A stretch of DNA of 64,000 bases from NCBI RefSeq assembly GCF_001044425.1, contig NZ_LFML01000122.1:77491-141490 (forward strand). The letters run 5' to 3'. The position numbers and the translations under genes are program-made. The stretch is from Streptomyces roseus. Lineage in GTDB: Bacteria; Actinomycetota; Actinomycetes; Streptomycetales; Streptomycetaceae. The notes beneath the pieces are model-generated. The model saw only the letters and a list, made by a program, of their open reading frames with translations. It did no database searches and was not told where the DNA came from. Each line of letters starts with the position of its first letter. Positions within the stretch are counted from its first letter, which is position 1. Of the stretch, positions 55,934-64,000 are shown in pieces.

Positions 55934-56880
55934 GGCTCCAGCACCTCCTCCACTTCCTTCGCGTACGGCATCGCCGCCGAGCACGCCAGCCTCGAAGCCA
56001 CGATCGCCCCCGCCGCGTTGGCGAAACGGAGCACCCGCTCCAGCTCCCACCCCGCCAGCAGGCCGTGGCACAGGGCGCCTCCGAACGCGTCCCCGGCGCC
56101 GAGCCCGTTCACCACGTCCACCGGCACCGCGGCGGCCTCCACCTCGGTTCCGTCCCGCCGCAGGGCGAGCACCCCTTCCGGCCCGCGTTTGACGACCGCC
56201 AGCTCCACCCCGGCCGCGAGCAGCGCCCGCGCCGCGGCCCGCGGTTCGCTCTCGCCGGTCGCGACGGCGCACTCCTGGACGTTCCCGACCGCCACCGTGG
56301 CCAGGCCGAGCGCCCGCGCGTACGCCTCTCCCGGATCCTCCTCCCACAGCATCGGCCTCCAGTCGAGGTCGAAGACCGTGATCCCGGACTTCGAGCGCGC
56401 CTCCAGCGCGGCGAGGGTGGCGGAGCGGCTCGGCTGCGCGCTCAGGCCCGTGCCCGTCATCCAGAACAGCCGCGCGGCCCGTACGGCCGCCAGGTCCAGC
56501 TCATGCGGTTCGATCTCCAGGTCGGGGGCCTTGGGCAGCCGGTAGAAGTACAGCGGGAAGTCGTCGGGCGGGAAGATCTCGCAGAACGTCAGCGGGGTGG
56601 GGTAGCGCGCCACCTCCCCCACCCACCGGTCGTCCACTCCGAATGCGCGCAGCTCGGCGCGGAGATAGGCGCCGAAGGGGTCCGCTCCGGTCCGGGTGAT
56701 CACCGCCACCCGGCGGCCCAGCCGGGCCGCGGCGACGGCCACGTTGGTGGGCGAGCCGCCCAGGAACTTCCCGAACGTGTCCGCCTCCGCCAGCGGTACA
56801 CCCGTTCTCAGCGGGTAGAGATCCACCCCGATCCGCCCCATGGTGATCAGGTCGAACGTGACATCGTCCGCGGTCGTCAC
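55930..56880 (-). CDS. iolC: 5-dehydro-2-deoxygluconokinase
   Basis: This 316-residue PfkB-family sugar kinase phosphorylates 5-dehydro-2-deoxygluconate. It shows GGSPTNVAVAAARLG near the start and the ATP-site/catalytic motif GLGAGDAFGGAL. GTG 56880 is chosen because GGGAGG lies 7 bases upstream; the GTG at 56895 would add five residues and has no site. First gene of the minus-strand inositol unit, divergent from iolE. Confidence 0.95.
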   Translation of the reverse strand: MTTADDVTFDLITMGRIGVDLYPLRTGVPLAEADTFGKFLGGSPTNVAVAAARLGRRVAVITRTGADPFGAYLRAELRAFGVDDRWVGEVARYPTPLTFCEIFPPDDFPLYFYRLPKAPDLEIEPHELDLAAVRAARLFWMTGTGLSAQPSRSATLAALEARSKSGITVFDLDWRPMLWEEDPGEAYARALGLATVAVGNVQECAVATGESEPRAAARALLAAGVELAVVKRGPEGVLALRRDGTEVEAAAVPVDVVNGLGAGDAFGGALCHGLLAGWELERVLRFANAAGAIVASRLACSAAMPYAKEVEEVLEP

Positions 56881-56921
56881 AGGCAGTCCTCCCACTCGTC
56901 TCGCCCCCTAAGGTGGCCGTC

Positions 56922-57836
56922 ATGACCTCCTCCCCGCCCGCGTTGACCCGTATCCGCATCGGTTCGGCTCCGGACTCCTGGGGTGTCTGGTTCCCCGACG
57001 ATCCGCTCCAGACCCCGTGGGAGCGGTTCCTCGACGAGGTCGCCGACTCCGGGTACGAGTGGATCGAGCTGGGCCCGTACGGCTACCTCCCGACCGACCC
57101 CGCCCGCCTCGCCGAGGAGACCGCGCGACGGGGTCTGCGCGTGAGCGCCGGCACCGTCTTCACCGGACTCCATCACGGGCCCGGGGTCTGGGAGGACACC
57201 TGGGAGCACGTGTCGCGGATCGCGGCGCTCGCCCAGGCGGTGGGCGCGGGCCACCTCGTCGTCATCCCGTCCTTCTGGCGCGACGACAAGACGGGCAAGG
57301 TGCTGGAGGACCGCACCCTCAGCCCCGGGCAGTGGCGTGAACTGACCACGCAGACCGAGCGCCTGGGCCGCGAGGTGCGCGACCGGTACGGGCTGCGGAT
57401 CGTCGTCCACCCGCACGCCGACACGCACATCGACACCCCCGAGAATGTGGCCCGCTTCCTGGACGCCACCGACCCGGAGCTGGTCTCCCTCTGCCTGGAC
57501 ACCGGGCACTACGCATACTGCGGCGGCGACAGCGTCCAGGCCGTCGAGACGTTCGCCGAGCGGATCGGCTACCTCCACCTCAAGCAGGTCGACCCGCGGA
57601 TCCTCGCCGAAGTCCGGGCGGAGCAGCTGCCCTTCGGGCCGGCCGTGGCCCGGGGGGTGATGTGCGAGCCGCCGTCGGGGGTGCCCGCGCTGGAGCCCGT
57701 CCTCGCGGCCGCGCAGCGGCTCGGGGTGGACCTCTTCGCCATCGTGGAACAGGACATGTACCCGTGCCCGCCCGACCGGCCGCTGCCGATCGCCCGCCGC
57801 ACCCGCGCCTACCTGCGCTCCTGCGGCGCCCGCTGA
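56922..57836 (+). CDS. iolE: Inosose dehydratase-like TIM-barrel protein
   Basis: This 304-residue protein is of the xylose-isomerase-like TIM barrel family. The start GSAPDSWGVWFPDDPLQTPWERFLDE matches IolE-type inosose dehydratases, which remove water from scyllo-inosose. Metal ligands are plausible in ELGPYGYLP, VHPHADTH, LDTGHYAYCGGD and LHLKQVDP. ATG 56922 has AAGG six bases upstream. An isomerase (IolI/IolH) role cannot be ruled out by reading alone. Confidence 0.9.
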   Translation: MTSSPPALTRIRIGSAPDSWGVWFPDDPLQTPWERFLDEVADSGYEWIELGPYGYLPTDPARLAEETARRGLRVSAGTVFTGLHHGPGVWEDTWEHVSRIAALAQAVGAGHLVVIPSFWRDDKTGKVLEDRTLSPGQWRELTTQTERLGREVRDRYGLRIVVHPHADTHIDTPENVARFLDATDPELVSLCLDTGHYAYCGGDSVQAVETFAERIGYLHLKQVDPRILAEVRAEQLPFGPAVARGVMCEPPSGVPALEPVLAAAQRLGVDLFAIVEQDMYPCPPDRPLPIARRTRAYLRSCGAR

Positions 57837-57854
57837 CCCCGGAGGGAACACGAG

Positions 57855-58865
57855 ATGAGCACGCTGGGCATCGCCGTCATCGGGACGGGGAAGATGGGCG
57901 CCGACCACGTCCGCCGGATCGGGCGGACGGTGGGCGGGGCCCGGGTGGTGGCCGTGGCCGATCCGGACGGGGACCGGGTCAAGGCGGTCGCGGCGGGCCT
58001 GGACGGGGCGAGCGCGCACACGGATCCGGCGGCGGCGATGGCGGCACCCGGAGTACAGGCCGTACTGATCGCCTCCCCCGGGCCCGCCCACGAGGAGGCG
58101 ATCCTGCACGCCCTGCGACGGGAGTTGCCGGTGCTGTGCGAGAAGCCGCTGACCCCGGATCCGGCGGGGGCGCTGCGGGTGATGGAGGCGGAACAGCGGC
58201 TGGGCCGCCGCCTGGTGCAGGTGGGGTTCATGCGGCGGTTCGACGCCGAGTACGAGCGGTTGAAGGAGTTGCTGGACGCGGGCGGGATCGGCCGGCCGCT
58301 GTTCCTGCACTGCCGGCACCGCAACGCCTCCTCGCCCTCCTTCTTCACCAGCGACATGCTGATCACCGACTCCGTCGTGCACGAGGTCGACGCGGCGCGC
58401 TGGCTGCTGGGGCAGGAGATCACGGCGGTCTCGGTGCTCTCCCCCACGCCCAGCTCGGCGGCCCCCGAGGGGCTGCGCGATCCGCGGCTGGTGCTGCTGG
58501 AGACCGCGGGCGGGGCGATCGTCGACGTGGAGATCTTCGTCAACTGCGGCTTCGGCTACGAGGTCCGCTGCGAGGCGGTCGGCGAGTCCGGCAGCGCCCA
58601 GATCGGCGAGGGGCAGACGATGCTGGTCCGCTCCGGGGGCCGCGGCTACGGGGAGATCCCGCAGGACTTCACCGTGCGCTTCGCCGACGCGTACGACCGC
58701 CAGCTGCGGCGCTGGGTGGCCGCGGCCGCGCAGGGCCGGGTGGCCGGTCCCGACGCCTGGGACGGTTACGCGGCGGCCGCCGTCTCCGCGGCGGGGCTCG
58801 CCGCCGCGCACAACGGCGTACGGACTCCGGTGGAGCTGGTGGAGCGCCCCGCCCTCTACCGCTGA
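57855..58865 (+). CDS. iolG: Inositol 2-dehydrogenase (Gfo/Idh/MocA)
   Basis: This 336-residue NAD-dependent oxidoreductase oxidises myo-inositol to scyllo-inosose, or a related sugar acid or inositol. The Rossmann motif is VIGTGKMGADHVRRI (about 8-22), the conserved Lys-Pro is in CEKPLTPDP, and the substrate-side DSVVHEVDAARWLLG carries the catalytic His. GGAGGGAACAC lies before ATG 57855. It follows iolE by 18 bases on the same strand. Confidence 0.92.
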   Translation: MSTLGIAVIGTGKMGADHVRRIGRTVGGARVVAVADPDGDRVKAVAAGLDGASAHTDPAAAMAAPGVQAVLIASPGPAHEEAILHALRRELPVLCEKPLTPDPAGALRVMEAEQRLGRRLVQVGFMRRFDAEYERLKELLDAGGIGRPLFLHCRHRNASSPSFFTSDMLITDSVVHEVDAARWLLGQEITAVSVLSPTPSSAAPEGLRDPRLVLLETAGGAIVDVEIFVNCGFGYEVRCEAVGESGSAQIGEGQTMLVRSGGRGYGEIPQDFTVRFADAYDRQLRRWVAAAAQGRVAGPDAWDGYAAAAVSAAGLAAAHNGVRTPVELVERPALYR

Positions 58866-59094
58866 ACCCCCCTGCCACTCCCCGCCGTTGTGCCGCATGT
58901 GTCACAGGCGTCTCTCTCGTGTCACGCATATCCCCATTACGCGGGTATTTCGTCACAGGCAGTCGACAGGAGCCCCCCTGCCTTCACCCTCTGTCGTTCT
59001 CCGGGCACAACCCGAGTGATCGTCACTGTCCACGCGTCGGCTCCCCCGACGGCCTCCCGGCCGGCCCCGCCACGTGGACAAGGAGGTGTCGTGG

Positions 59095-59295
59095 ATGAGC
59101 GACCGACAGCTGTGGTCGTACAAGGAGATCGCCGCCCATATCCGGGTCCAGCCGGACACGGTGCGCTCGTACCGCAAGCACGGGCTGCTCCCCTCCCCCG
59201 ACCACGTGGAAGGCGGCAAGCCCTACTGGTACGCCGACACGATCCGCACCTGGGTGGCCCGCCGCCCCGGCAACCGGGGCCGCCGTGAGGACTGA
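59095..59295 (+). CDS. Small MerR/excisionase-like HTH protein
   Basis: This 66-residue protein consists almost only of a winged HTH: LWSYKEIAAHIRVQPDTVRSYRKHGLLPSPDHVEGGKPYWYADTIRTW. That is the pattern of MerR/excisionase-type DNA binders that lack an effector domain. ATG 59095 has AAGGAGGTG six bases upstream. It lies 166 bases before the copper operon and could act on it, but no evidence links them. Origin as phage excisionase is possible, yet no integrase is near. Confidence 0.8.
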   Translation: MSDRQLWSYKEIAAHIRVQPDTVRSYRKHGLLPSPDHVEGGKPYWYADTIRTWVARRPGNRGRRED

Positions 59296-59353
59296 GCCCC
59301 GGCAGCGGCCCCGGCGCCCTGCGGCGCGGACACCGCCCCCGACGCTCGCATTG

Positions 59354-59370
59354 ATACCCCCTAGGGGTAT
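59354..59370. promoter_or_regulatory. CsoR-type copper operator with -10 box
   Basis: ATACCCCCTAGGGGTAT (7-bp arms, 3-base centre) matches the CsoR operator pattern TACCCC-n-GGGGTA. TATAGT at 59368-59373 overlapping its edge is a good -10 box, and the copZ start is about 90 bases on. CsoR bound here would block the promoter until Cu(I) binds. No csoR gene is in the window. Confidence 0.8.
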
Positions 59371-59461
59371 AGTCTTCGATAGTCGGGAGGACGGTGGGGA
59401 GGCAACACCCCGCACCGCCGTCGCCCCGGCGACCGGACACGCCCCTGAAGAGGAGAACGAC

Positions 59462-59698
59462 ATGAGTGCCGAGACGGACACCCAGACCACCACCGTCTAC
59501 CGGGTGACCGGCATGACCTGCGGCCACTGCGAGGGCGCGGTGACCACCGAGCTCTCCGCCCTGCCCGGCGTCAGCTCGGTCAAGGCCGTCGCCGCGACCG
59601 GCGAGGTCACCGTGGTCTCCGCCGCCCCGCTCGCCGAGGACGACGTGCGCGCGGCCGTGGACGAGGCCGGGTACGAGTTCGCCGGCCAGGCCGGCTGA
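59462..59698 (+). CDS. copZ: Copper chaperone CopZ
   Basis: This 78-residue HMA-domain protein binds Cu(I) through Cys20 and Cys23 in GMTCGHC and hands it to the CopA pump. ATG 59462 has GAGGAG upstream. It follows the CsoR-type operator and precedes copA by 90 bases. The first 10 residues are a Thr-rich flexible start. Confidence 0.95.
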   Translation: MSAETDTQTTTVYRVTGMTCGHCEGAVTTELSALPGVSSVKAVAATGEVTVVSAAPLAEDDVRAAVDEAGYEFAGQAG

Positions 59699-59788
59699 TC
59701 ACCCCTTCTCCTCCGCAGCACCCTGCCGGGTCGTGCCGGCCAGCTCATACTGGTTCCGTACGACCCGGCCCTCCCCCTGGAGCCGGAC

Positions 59789-62068
59789 ATGAGCAGCAGC
59801 ACCGTGCACGACGGACCCATAGCGGCGGCCGCGGCCGCCGAGGTCGAACTGGCCATCGGCGGGATGACCTGCGCCTCCTGCGCAGCCCGCATCGAGAAGA
59901 AGCTGAACCGGATGGACGGGGTCACCGCCACGGTGAACTACGCCACCGAGAAGGCCCGCGTCTCGTACGGGGACGGCGTCCGCGTCGCCGACCTGATCGC
60001 GACGGTCGTCAAGACCGGGTACACCGCCGAGGAGCCCCCGCCTCCGGAGCCGGAACCGCAGCTCCGGGCCGCCGGCCCCGGGGCCGTAGCCGCGCCCGAC
60101 CCCGAGCTGGCCGCCCTGCGCGAGCGGCTGCTGGTCTCCGCCGCCCTCGCCCTGCCCGTCGTCCTGCTCTCGATGGTCCCGGCCCTCCAGTTCGACAACT
60201 GGCAATGGCTCTCGCTCACCCTGGCCGCCCCCGTGGTCGTCTGGGGCGCCCTCCCCTTCCACAAGGCCGCCTGGACCAATGCCCGGCACGGCGCGGCCAC
60301 CATGGACACCCTGGTCTCGGTCGGCACGCTCGCCGCCTTCGCCTGGTCGCTGTGGGCCCTGTTCTTCGGCCACGCCGGGATGCCGGGCATGCGGCACGGC
60401 TTCGATCTGACCGTCTCCCGTACGGACGGCTCCTCCTCCATCTACCTGGAGGTCGCCGCCGGAGTCGTCAGCTTCATCCTGCTCGGCCGCTATCTGGAGG
60501 CCCGCTCCAAGCGGAAGGCGGGCGCGGCCCTCAAGGCCCTGCTGGAGCTGGGCGCCAAGGACGTCGCCGTCCTGCGCGGCGGGGCCGAGGTACGGATCCC
60601 GGTGGCGCAGCTCGCGGTCGGCGACCGGTTCGTCGTCCGGCCCGGCGAGAAGATCGCCACCGACGGCACGGTCGTCGAGGGCGCCTCCGCCGTGGACGCC
60701 TCGATGCTGACCGGCGAGTCCGTCCCGGTCGAGGTCTCCGCGGGCGACTCCGTCACCGGCGCCACCGTCAACACCTCGGGCCGCCTCGTCGTCGAGGCCA
60801 CCCGGGTCGGCGCCGACACCCAGCTCGCCCGGATGGCCCATCTGGTCGAGGAGGCACAGAACGGCAAGGCCGAGGTGCAGCGCCTGGCCGACCGGATCGC
60901 CGGGGTCTTCGTACCGGTGGTCCTGGTGCTGGCCCTCGGCACCTGGGTCACCTGGCTGCTGATCACCGACAACCCCACCGCCGCCTTCACCGCCGCCGTG
61001 GCCGTCCTGATCATCGCCTGCCCCTGCGCCCTGGGCCTGGCCACACCGACCGCGCTGATGGTCGGCACGGGGCGCGGCGCGCAGCTCGGCATCCTGATCA
61101 AGGGTCCCGAGGTGCTGGAGTCCACCCGCCGCGTGGACACGGTCGTGCTCGACAAGACCGGTACGGTCACCACCGGCCGGATGACCCTCTCCGCCGCGCA
61201 CCCCGCCGAGGGCGTGGACGAGCGGCAACTGCTGCGCCTCGCGGGCGCGCTGGAGCACGCCTCCGAGCACCCGATCGCCCGGGCCATCGCCACCGGAGCC
61301 GCCGAGAGGGCGGGCGCCCTGCCGGTCCCGGAGTCCTTCGAGTCCCTCGCCGGCCTCGGCGTCCAGGGCGTGGTCGACGGACACGCCGTCCTGGTCGGCC
61401 GCGAGCGGCTGCTGGCCGACTGGTCGATCCCGCTGCCCGCCGCCCTCGCGCAGGCCCGGGCGGCCGCGGAGGCCGAGGGCGGCACCGCCGTCCTGGTGGC
61501 GTGGGACGGCGAGGCCCGCGGCGTGCTGACCGTCGCCGACGCCGTCAAGGAGACCAGCGCCGAGGCGGTCTCGCGGCTGCGCGCGCTGGGCCTGACCCCG
61601 GTGCTGCTGACCGGCGACAACAAGGCGGTCGCCGAGACGGTGGCCCGTGCCGTCGGCATCGACGAGGTGATCGCCGAGGTGCTGCCCGAGGACAAGGTGG
61701 ACGTCGTCCGCCGGCTCCAGGCGCAGGGCCGCACGGTCGCCATGGTGGGCGACGGGGTCAACGACGCGGCCGCGCTGGCCCAGGCGGACCTGGGCCTGGC
61801 GATGGGCACCGGCACCGACGCCGCGATCGAGGCGGGCGACCTGACACTCGTACGGGGGGATCTGCGGGTGGCGGCGGACGCGATCCGGCTCTCCCGGCGG
61901 ACCCTGGCGATCATCAAGGGGAACCTGTTCTGGGCCTTCGGCTACAACGTGGCGGCCCTGCCGCTCGCGGCCGCCGGCCTGCTCAACCCGATGATTGCGG
62001 GGGCGGCGATGGCGTTCTCCTCCGTTTTCGTGGTGAGCAACAGCCTGCGGTTGCGAACCTTCCGTTGA
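59789..62068 (+). CDS. copA: Copper-exporting P1B-type ATPase CopA
   Basis: This 759-residue inner-membrane pump exports Cu(I). It has an N-terminal HMA domain (Cys28, Cys31 in GMTCASC), a Pro/Glu linker and eight helices with the metal site CPC at 411-413. The phosphorylation motif is DKTGT at 455-459, with TGES in the actuator and GDGVNDAAAL near the end. ATG 59789 has TGGAG upstream. It is probably in one operon with copZ. Confidence 0.96.
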   Translation: MSSSTVHDGPIAAAAAAEVELAIGGMTCASCAARIEKKLNRMDGVTATVNYATEKARVSYGDGVRVADLIATVVKTGYTAEEPPPPEPEPQLRAAGPGAVAAPDPELAALRERLLVSAALALPVVLLSMVPALQFDNWQWLSLTLAAPVVVWGALPFHKAAWTNARHGAATMDTLVSVGTLAAFAWSLWALFFGHAGMPGMRHGFDLTVSRTDGSSSIYLEVAAGVVSFILLGRYLEARSKRKAGAALKALLELGAKDVAVLRGGAEVRIPVAQLAVGDRFVVRPGEKIATDGTVVEGASAVDASMLTGESVPVEVSAGDSVTGATVNTSGRLVVEATRVGADTQLARMAHLVEEAQNGKAEVQRLADRIAGVFVPVVLVLALGTWVTWLLITDNPTAAFTAAVAVLIIACPCALGLATPTALMVGTGRGAQLGILIKGPEVLESTRRVDTVVLDKTGTVTTGRMTLSAAHPAEGVDERQLLRLAGALEHASEHPIARAIATGAAERAGALPVPESFESLAGLGVQGVVDGHAVLVGRERLLADWSIPLPAALAQARAAAEAEGGTAVLVAWDGEARGVLTVADAVKETSAEAVSRLRALGLTPVLLTGDNKAVAETVARAVGIDEVIAEVLPEDKVDVVRRLQAQGRTVAMVGDGVNDAAALAQADLGLAMGTGTDAAIEAGDLTLVRGDLRVAADAIRLSRRTLAIIKGNLFWAFGYNVAALPLAAAGLLNPMIAGAAMAFSSVFVVSNSLRLRTFR

Positions 62069-62179
62069 GGGATCTTCTCCTCACGCTGCGCACACTTCCT
62101 TCACGGGAGACGCAGATCACAGTGATTGCAACGTAACCATCCGGCACCGCAGTGGGTCTAATGGGGCGATGCCAAGAAC

Positions 62180-62215
62180 GTCTTGGGGGACGTTCACGGG
62201 GGTCTTGGGGGACGT
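62180..62215. repeat. Two direct 14-bp repeats, 22-bp period
   Basis: GTCTTGGGGGACGT occurs at 62180-62193 and again at 62202-62215, an exact match. A 22-base period is two helical turns, so a regulator could bind both on one face. No nearby start uses them clearly. Confidence 0.7.
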
Positions 62216-62376
62216 CCGGGCATCAGCCGGCCGGGACGCGTGCCCAACGGGGTGCTTTGAGCGGCCCTCCCGACCCGTACGGGTCCCGGCAGACACCCAT
62301 CGGAGCGCGCCGCGCGTGCGCTCCTCGCCGACACCCCGGCTCGGGTCCCGTGGGGGGAATCCGTTCCGGGGACAGG

Positions 62377-62423
62377 AAAGCGCCCCGACCGTCGACCCGT
62401 GGGGGGATCGACGGCGGGGCGCT
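62377..62423 (-). terminator. citA terminator
   Basis: AAAGCGCCCCG (62377-62387) pairs with its complement at about 62413-62423, and CCGTCGA/TCGACGG pairs within it, with one bulged base. T or A runs flank both ends. It lies 26 bases past the citA stop. Confidence 0.85.
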
Positions 62424-62448
62424 TTTCGCAAGCCTTGAGTGCCTCGGG

Positions 62449-63738
62449 TCAGCGGGCCTCGACCGGGACGAAGTCGCGCAGGACCTCGCCGGTGTAGATC
62501 TGGCGCGGGCGGCCGATGCGGGAACCCGGCTCCTTGATCATCTCGTGCCACTGGGCGATCCAGCCGGGAAGGCGGCCGAGCGCGAAGAGCACGGTGAACA
62601 TCTCGGTGGGGAAGCCCATGGCCCGGTAGATCAGGCCGGTGTAGAAGTCCACGTTCGGGTAGAGGTTGCGCTCGACGAAGTACTCGTCGGCCAGCGCGTG
62701 CTCTTCCAGCTTGAGTGCGATGTCGAGCAGCTCGTCGCTCTTGCCGAGCGCCGAGAGGACGTCGTGCGCCGCGGCCTTGATGATCTTCGCCCGGGGGTCG
62801 AAGCTCTTGTAGACGCGGTGTCCGAAGCCCATGAGGCGGACGCCGTCTTCCTTGTTCTTCACCTTGCGGATGAAGGCGTCGACGTCGCCGCCGTCGTTCT
62901 TGATGCCTTCCAGCATCTCCAGGACGGACTGGTTGGCGCCACCGTGCAGGGGGCCCCACAGGGCCGAGATGCCGGCGGAGATCGAGGCGAACATGTTCGC
63001 CTGCGAGGAGCCGACCAGGCGCACGGTGGAGGTGGAGCAGTTCTGCTCGTGGTCCGCGTGCAGGATCAGCAGCTTGTCGAGCGCCGAGACGACGACCGGG
63101 TCCAGGTCGTACTCCTGGGCCGGCACGGAGAACGTCATGCGCAGGAAGTTCTCGACGTAGCCGAGGTCGTTGCGCGGGTAGACGACCGGGTGGCCGACCG
63201 ACTTCTTGTACGCGTAGGCCGCGATCGTCGGGAGCTTGGCCAGCAGGCGGATCGTCGAGAGGTGGCGCTGCTTCTCGTCGAACGGGTTGTGGCTGTCCTG
63301 GTAGAACGTCGACAGCGCGCTGACCACGGAGGACAGCATCGCCATCGGGTGCGCGTCACGCGGGAAGCCGTCGTAGAACCGCTTCACGTCCTCGTGCAGC
63401 AGCGTGTGCTGGGTGATCTCGTTGCGGAAAGACGCGAGCTGGTCGACGGTCGGCAGCTCACCGTTGATCAGCAGGTACGCGACCTCGATGAAGGTCGAGC
63501 GTTCGGCCAGCTGCTCGATCGGGTAACCGCGGTAGCGCAGGATGCCCTGCTCACCGTCGAGGTAGGTGATCGCGGACTTGTAGGCGGCGGTGTTGCCGTA
63601 GCCGCTGTCCAAGGTGACGAGCCCGGTCTGGGCCCTCAGCTTCGAGATGTCGAAGCCCTGGTCACCGACGGTGCTTTCGACCACCGGGTAGGTGTATTCA
63701 CCGTCCGCGTACCGGAGTACTACAGAGTTGTCGCTCAC
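62449..63738 (-). CDS. citA: Citrate synthase
   Basis: This 429-residue type II citrate synthase is the first TCA-cycle enzyme, joining acetyl-CoA and oxaloacetate. Active-site regions are LILHADHEQNCSTSTVR, LHGGANQSV, and MGFGHRVYKSFDPRA with the catalytic His and Asp. The N-terminus SDNSVVLRYADGEYTYPVVESTVG is the Streptomyces CitA start. I start at GTG 63738 with GAGGGATGAC upstream; earlier in-frame codons give Arg-rich non-family sequence. It has no signal or targeting sequence. Confidence 0.97.
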   Translation of the reverse strand: MSDNSVVLRYADGEYTYPVVESTVGDQGFDISKLRAQTGLVTLDSGYGNTAAYKSAITYLDGEQGILRYRGYPIEQLAERSTFIEVAYLLINGELPTVDQLASFRNEITQHTLLHEDVKRFYDGFPRDAHPMAMLSSVVSALSTFYQDSHNPFDEKQRHLSTIRLLAKLPTIAAYAYKKSVGHPVVYPRNDLGYVENFLRMTFSVPAQEYDLDPVVVSALDKLLILHADHEQNCSTSTVRLVGSSQANMFASISAGISALWGPLHGGANQSVLEMLEGIKNDGGDVDAFIRKVKNKEDGVRLMGFGHRVYKSFDPRAKIIKAAAHDVLSALGKSDELLDIALKLEEHALADEYFVERNLYPNVDFYTGLIYRAMGFPTEMFTVLFALGRLPGWIAQWHEMIKEPGSRIGRPRQIYTGEVLRDFVPVEAR

Positions 63739-64000
63739 GTCATCCCTCACCGACGTAGTGCCTCTTCTTCGAGGTGCCCTGACTGCCTCTACCTTCCCCC
63801 ATTTGGCGCAGGAGAGTGCACTCGGGGTCGGCCTTTGGTGCTTTTGACGGCACTGAGTGCCTTCAACCAGCTCATCCTGCCCCCTCCGCACCGGTGCGTG
63901 AACCCCAAATGATCGATCATCTAGGTGATGTTCCCCACCGGTAGCCGTCCGGACAGCCTCGGCGCGACCGCCGTGAACCTCCTGCCTGCGGAAACGGTAC
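63739..64000. promoter_or_regulatory. citA upstream region with several palindromes
   Basis: GAGTGCACTC at 63814-63823, GGCACTGAGTGCC (perfect 6-1-6) at 63849-63861 and ATGATCGATCAT at 63909-63920 lie in order upstream of citA. The first two share AGTGC/GCACT half-sites. They may bind a regulator of citA or of a gene to the right of the window. No gene is complete in this stretch. Confidence 0.45.

Larger units (their letters stand above)
62069..62448. other. Intergenic region between copA and citA
   Basis: 380 bases with no convincing gene. A reading frame at 62169-62438 (plus) has poor codon bias and no ribosome site. The region holds a pair of 14-base direct repeats and the citA terminator. 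Confidence 0.5.

Noticed and set aside
58898..58906. TGTGTCACA as a CRP-type site between iolG and the HTH gene
   Set aside because: CRP sites need TGTGA-N6-TCACA; this is a single 4-1-4 palindrome and too short.
59095..59295. Excisionase of an integrated element
   Set aside because: No integrase, attachment repeats or phage genes lie nearby; a host regulator is as likely.
62169..62438. Possible 89-residue gene between copA and citA
   Set aside because: Third codon positions are not GC-biased, no ribosome site precedes it, it has no motif and it runs into the citA terminator.

Overview
The window is chromosomal DNA from a Streptomyces or a very close actinobacterial relative. The DNA is GC-rich with almost uniform G/C third codon positions, GTG and TTG starts are common, and ribosome sites are AAGGAG/GGAGG type. 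The gene content fits too: SsbB-type SSB, EttA, a bacterial secreted phospholipase A2, CopZ/CopA, MmsA and CitA. From memory the order runs like the pepN-to-citA stretch of the S. coelicolor core chromosome, but I could not check this. I saw no insertion sequence, prophage, CRISPR array or rRNA. There is one tRNA, tRNA-Arg(UCU). I call 55 protein genes (one small one doubtful) and one decayed gene.

Layout. (1) 1-8.5 kb: a DUF1203 gene, aminopeptidase N, then a minus-strand set MFS exporter, EamA, EamA, LysR, facing a MarR gene across a striking four-repeat operator. (2) 8.3-12.9 kb: a tiny membrane protein, malQ, an HNH nuclease and an MscS channel. (3) 13.1-20.0 kb: a sugar unit made of ROK regulator, binding protein, two permeases, GH4 phospho-glycosidase and BadF-type kinase. 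(4) 20.2-30.9 kb: a seven-gene signalling cassette. It resembles mycobacterial GlnX-GlnH-PknG, with a coiled-coil protein, a PP2C phosphatase, a VWA protein and an FHA protein added. (5) 31-43 kb: PCMT-like methyltransferase, truncated globin, a YbgC-like thioesterase, EttA, an orphan barstar, a PAP2/lipid-kinase fusion, a thioester-type surface protein without cysteine, SsbB, and two adjacent large GTPases. (6) 43.3-51.5 kb: the tRNA, small enzymes (methyltransferase, PLA2, Sfp-type PPTase, GNAT), a subtilase, a WxL-like/DUF916 surface pair and a frameshifted regulator remnant. (7) 51.6-58.9 kb: divergent myo-inositol catabolic genes, iolC-iolB-iolD-mmsA one way and iolE-iolG the other. (8) 59-64 kb: a small HTH protein, copZ-copA behind a CsoR-type operator, and citA.

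How parts work together. The inositol genes supply most steps from myo-inositol to acetyl-CoA/propionyl-CoA (Idh, dehydratase, ring hydrolase, isomerase, kinase, MMSDH); the aldolase IolJ and the importer are not in this window. The sugar unit pairs an ABC importer, which brings in unphosphorylated sugar, with a glycosidase family that usually needs a 6-phosphorylated one. That points to the adjacent kinase as the missing step, or to a different substrate. The kinase cassette has an extracytoplasmic binding protein, a four-helix membrane receptor, a soluble kinase, a phosphatase and a phosphopeptide reader. This looks like a complete sense, write, erase and read set for an amino-acid-like ligand, and it is the most interesting system here. 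Intrinsic-type hairpins separate several convergent or adjacent units.
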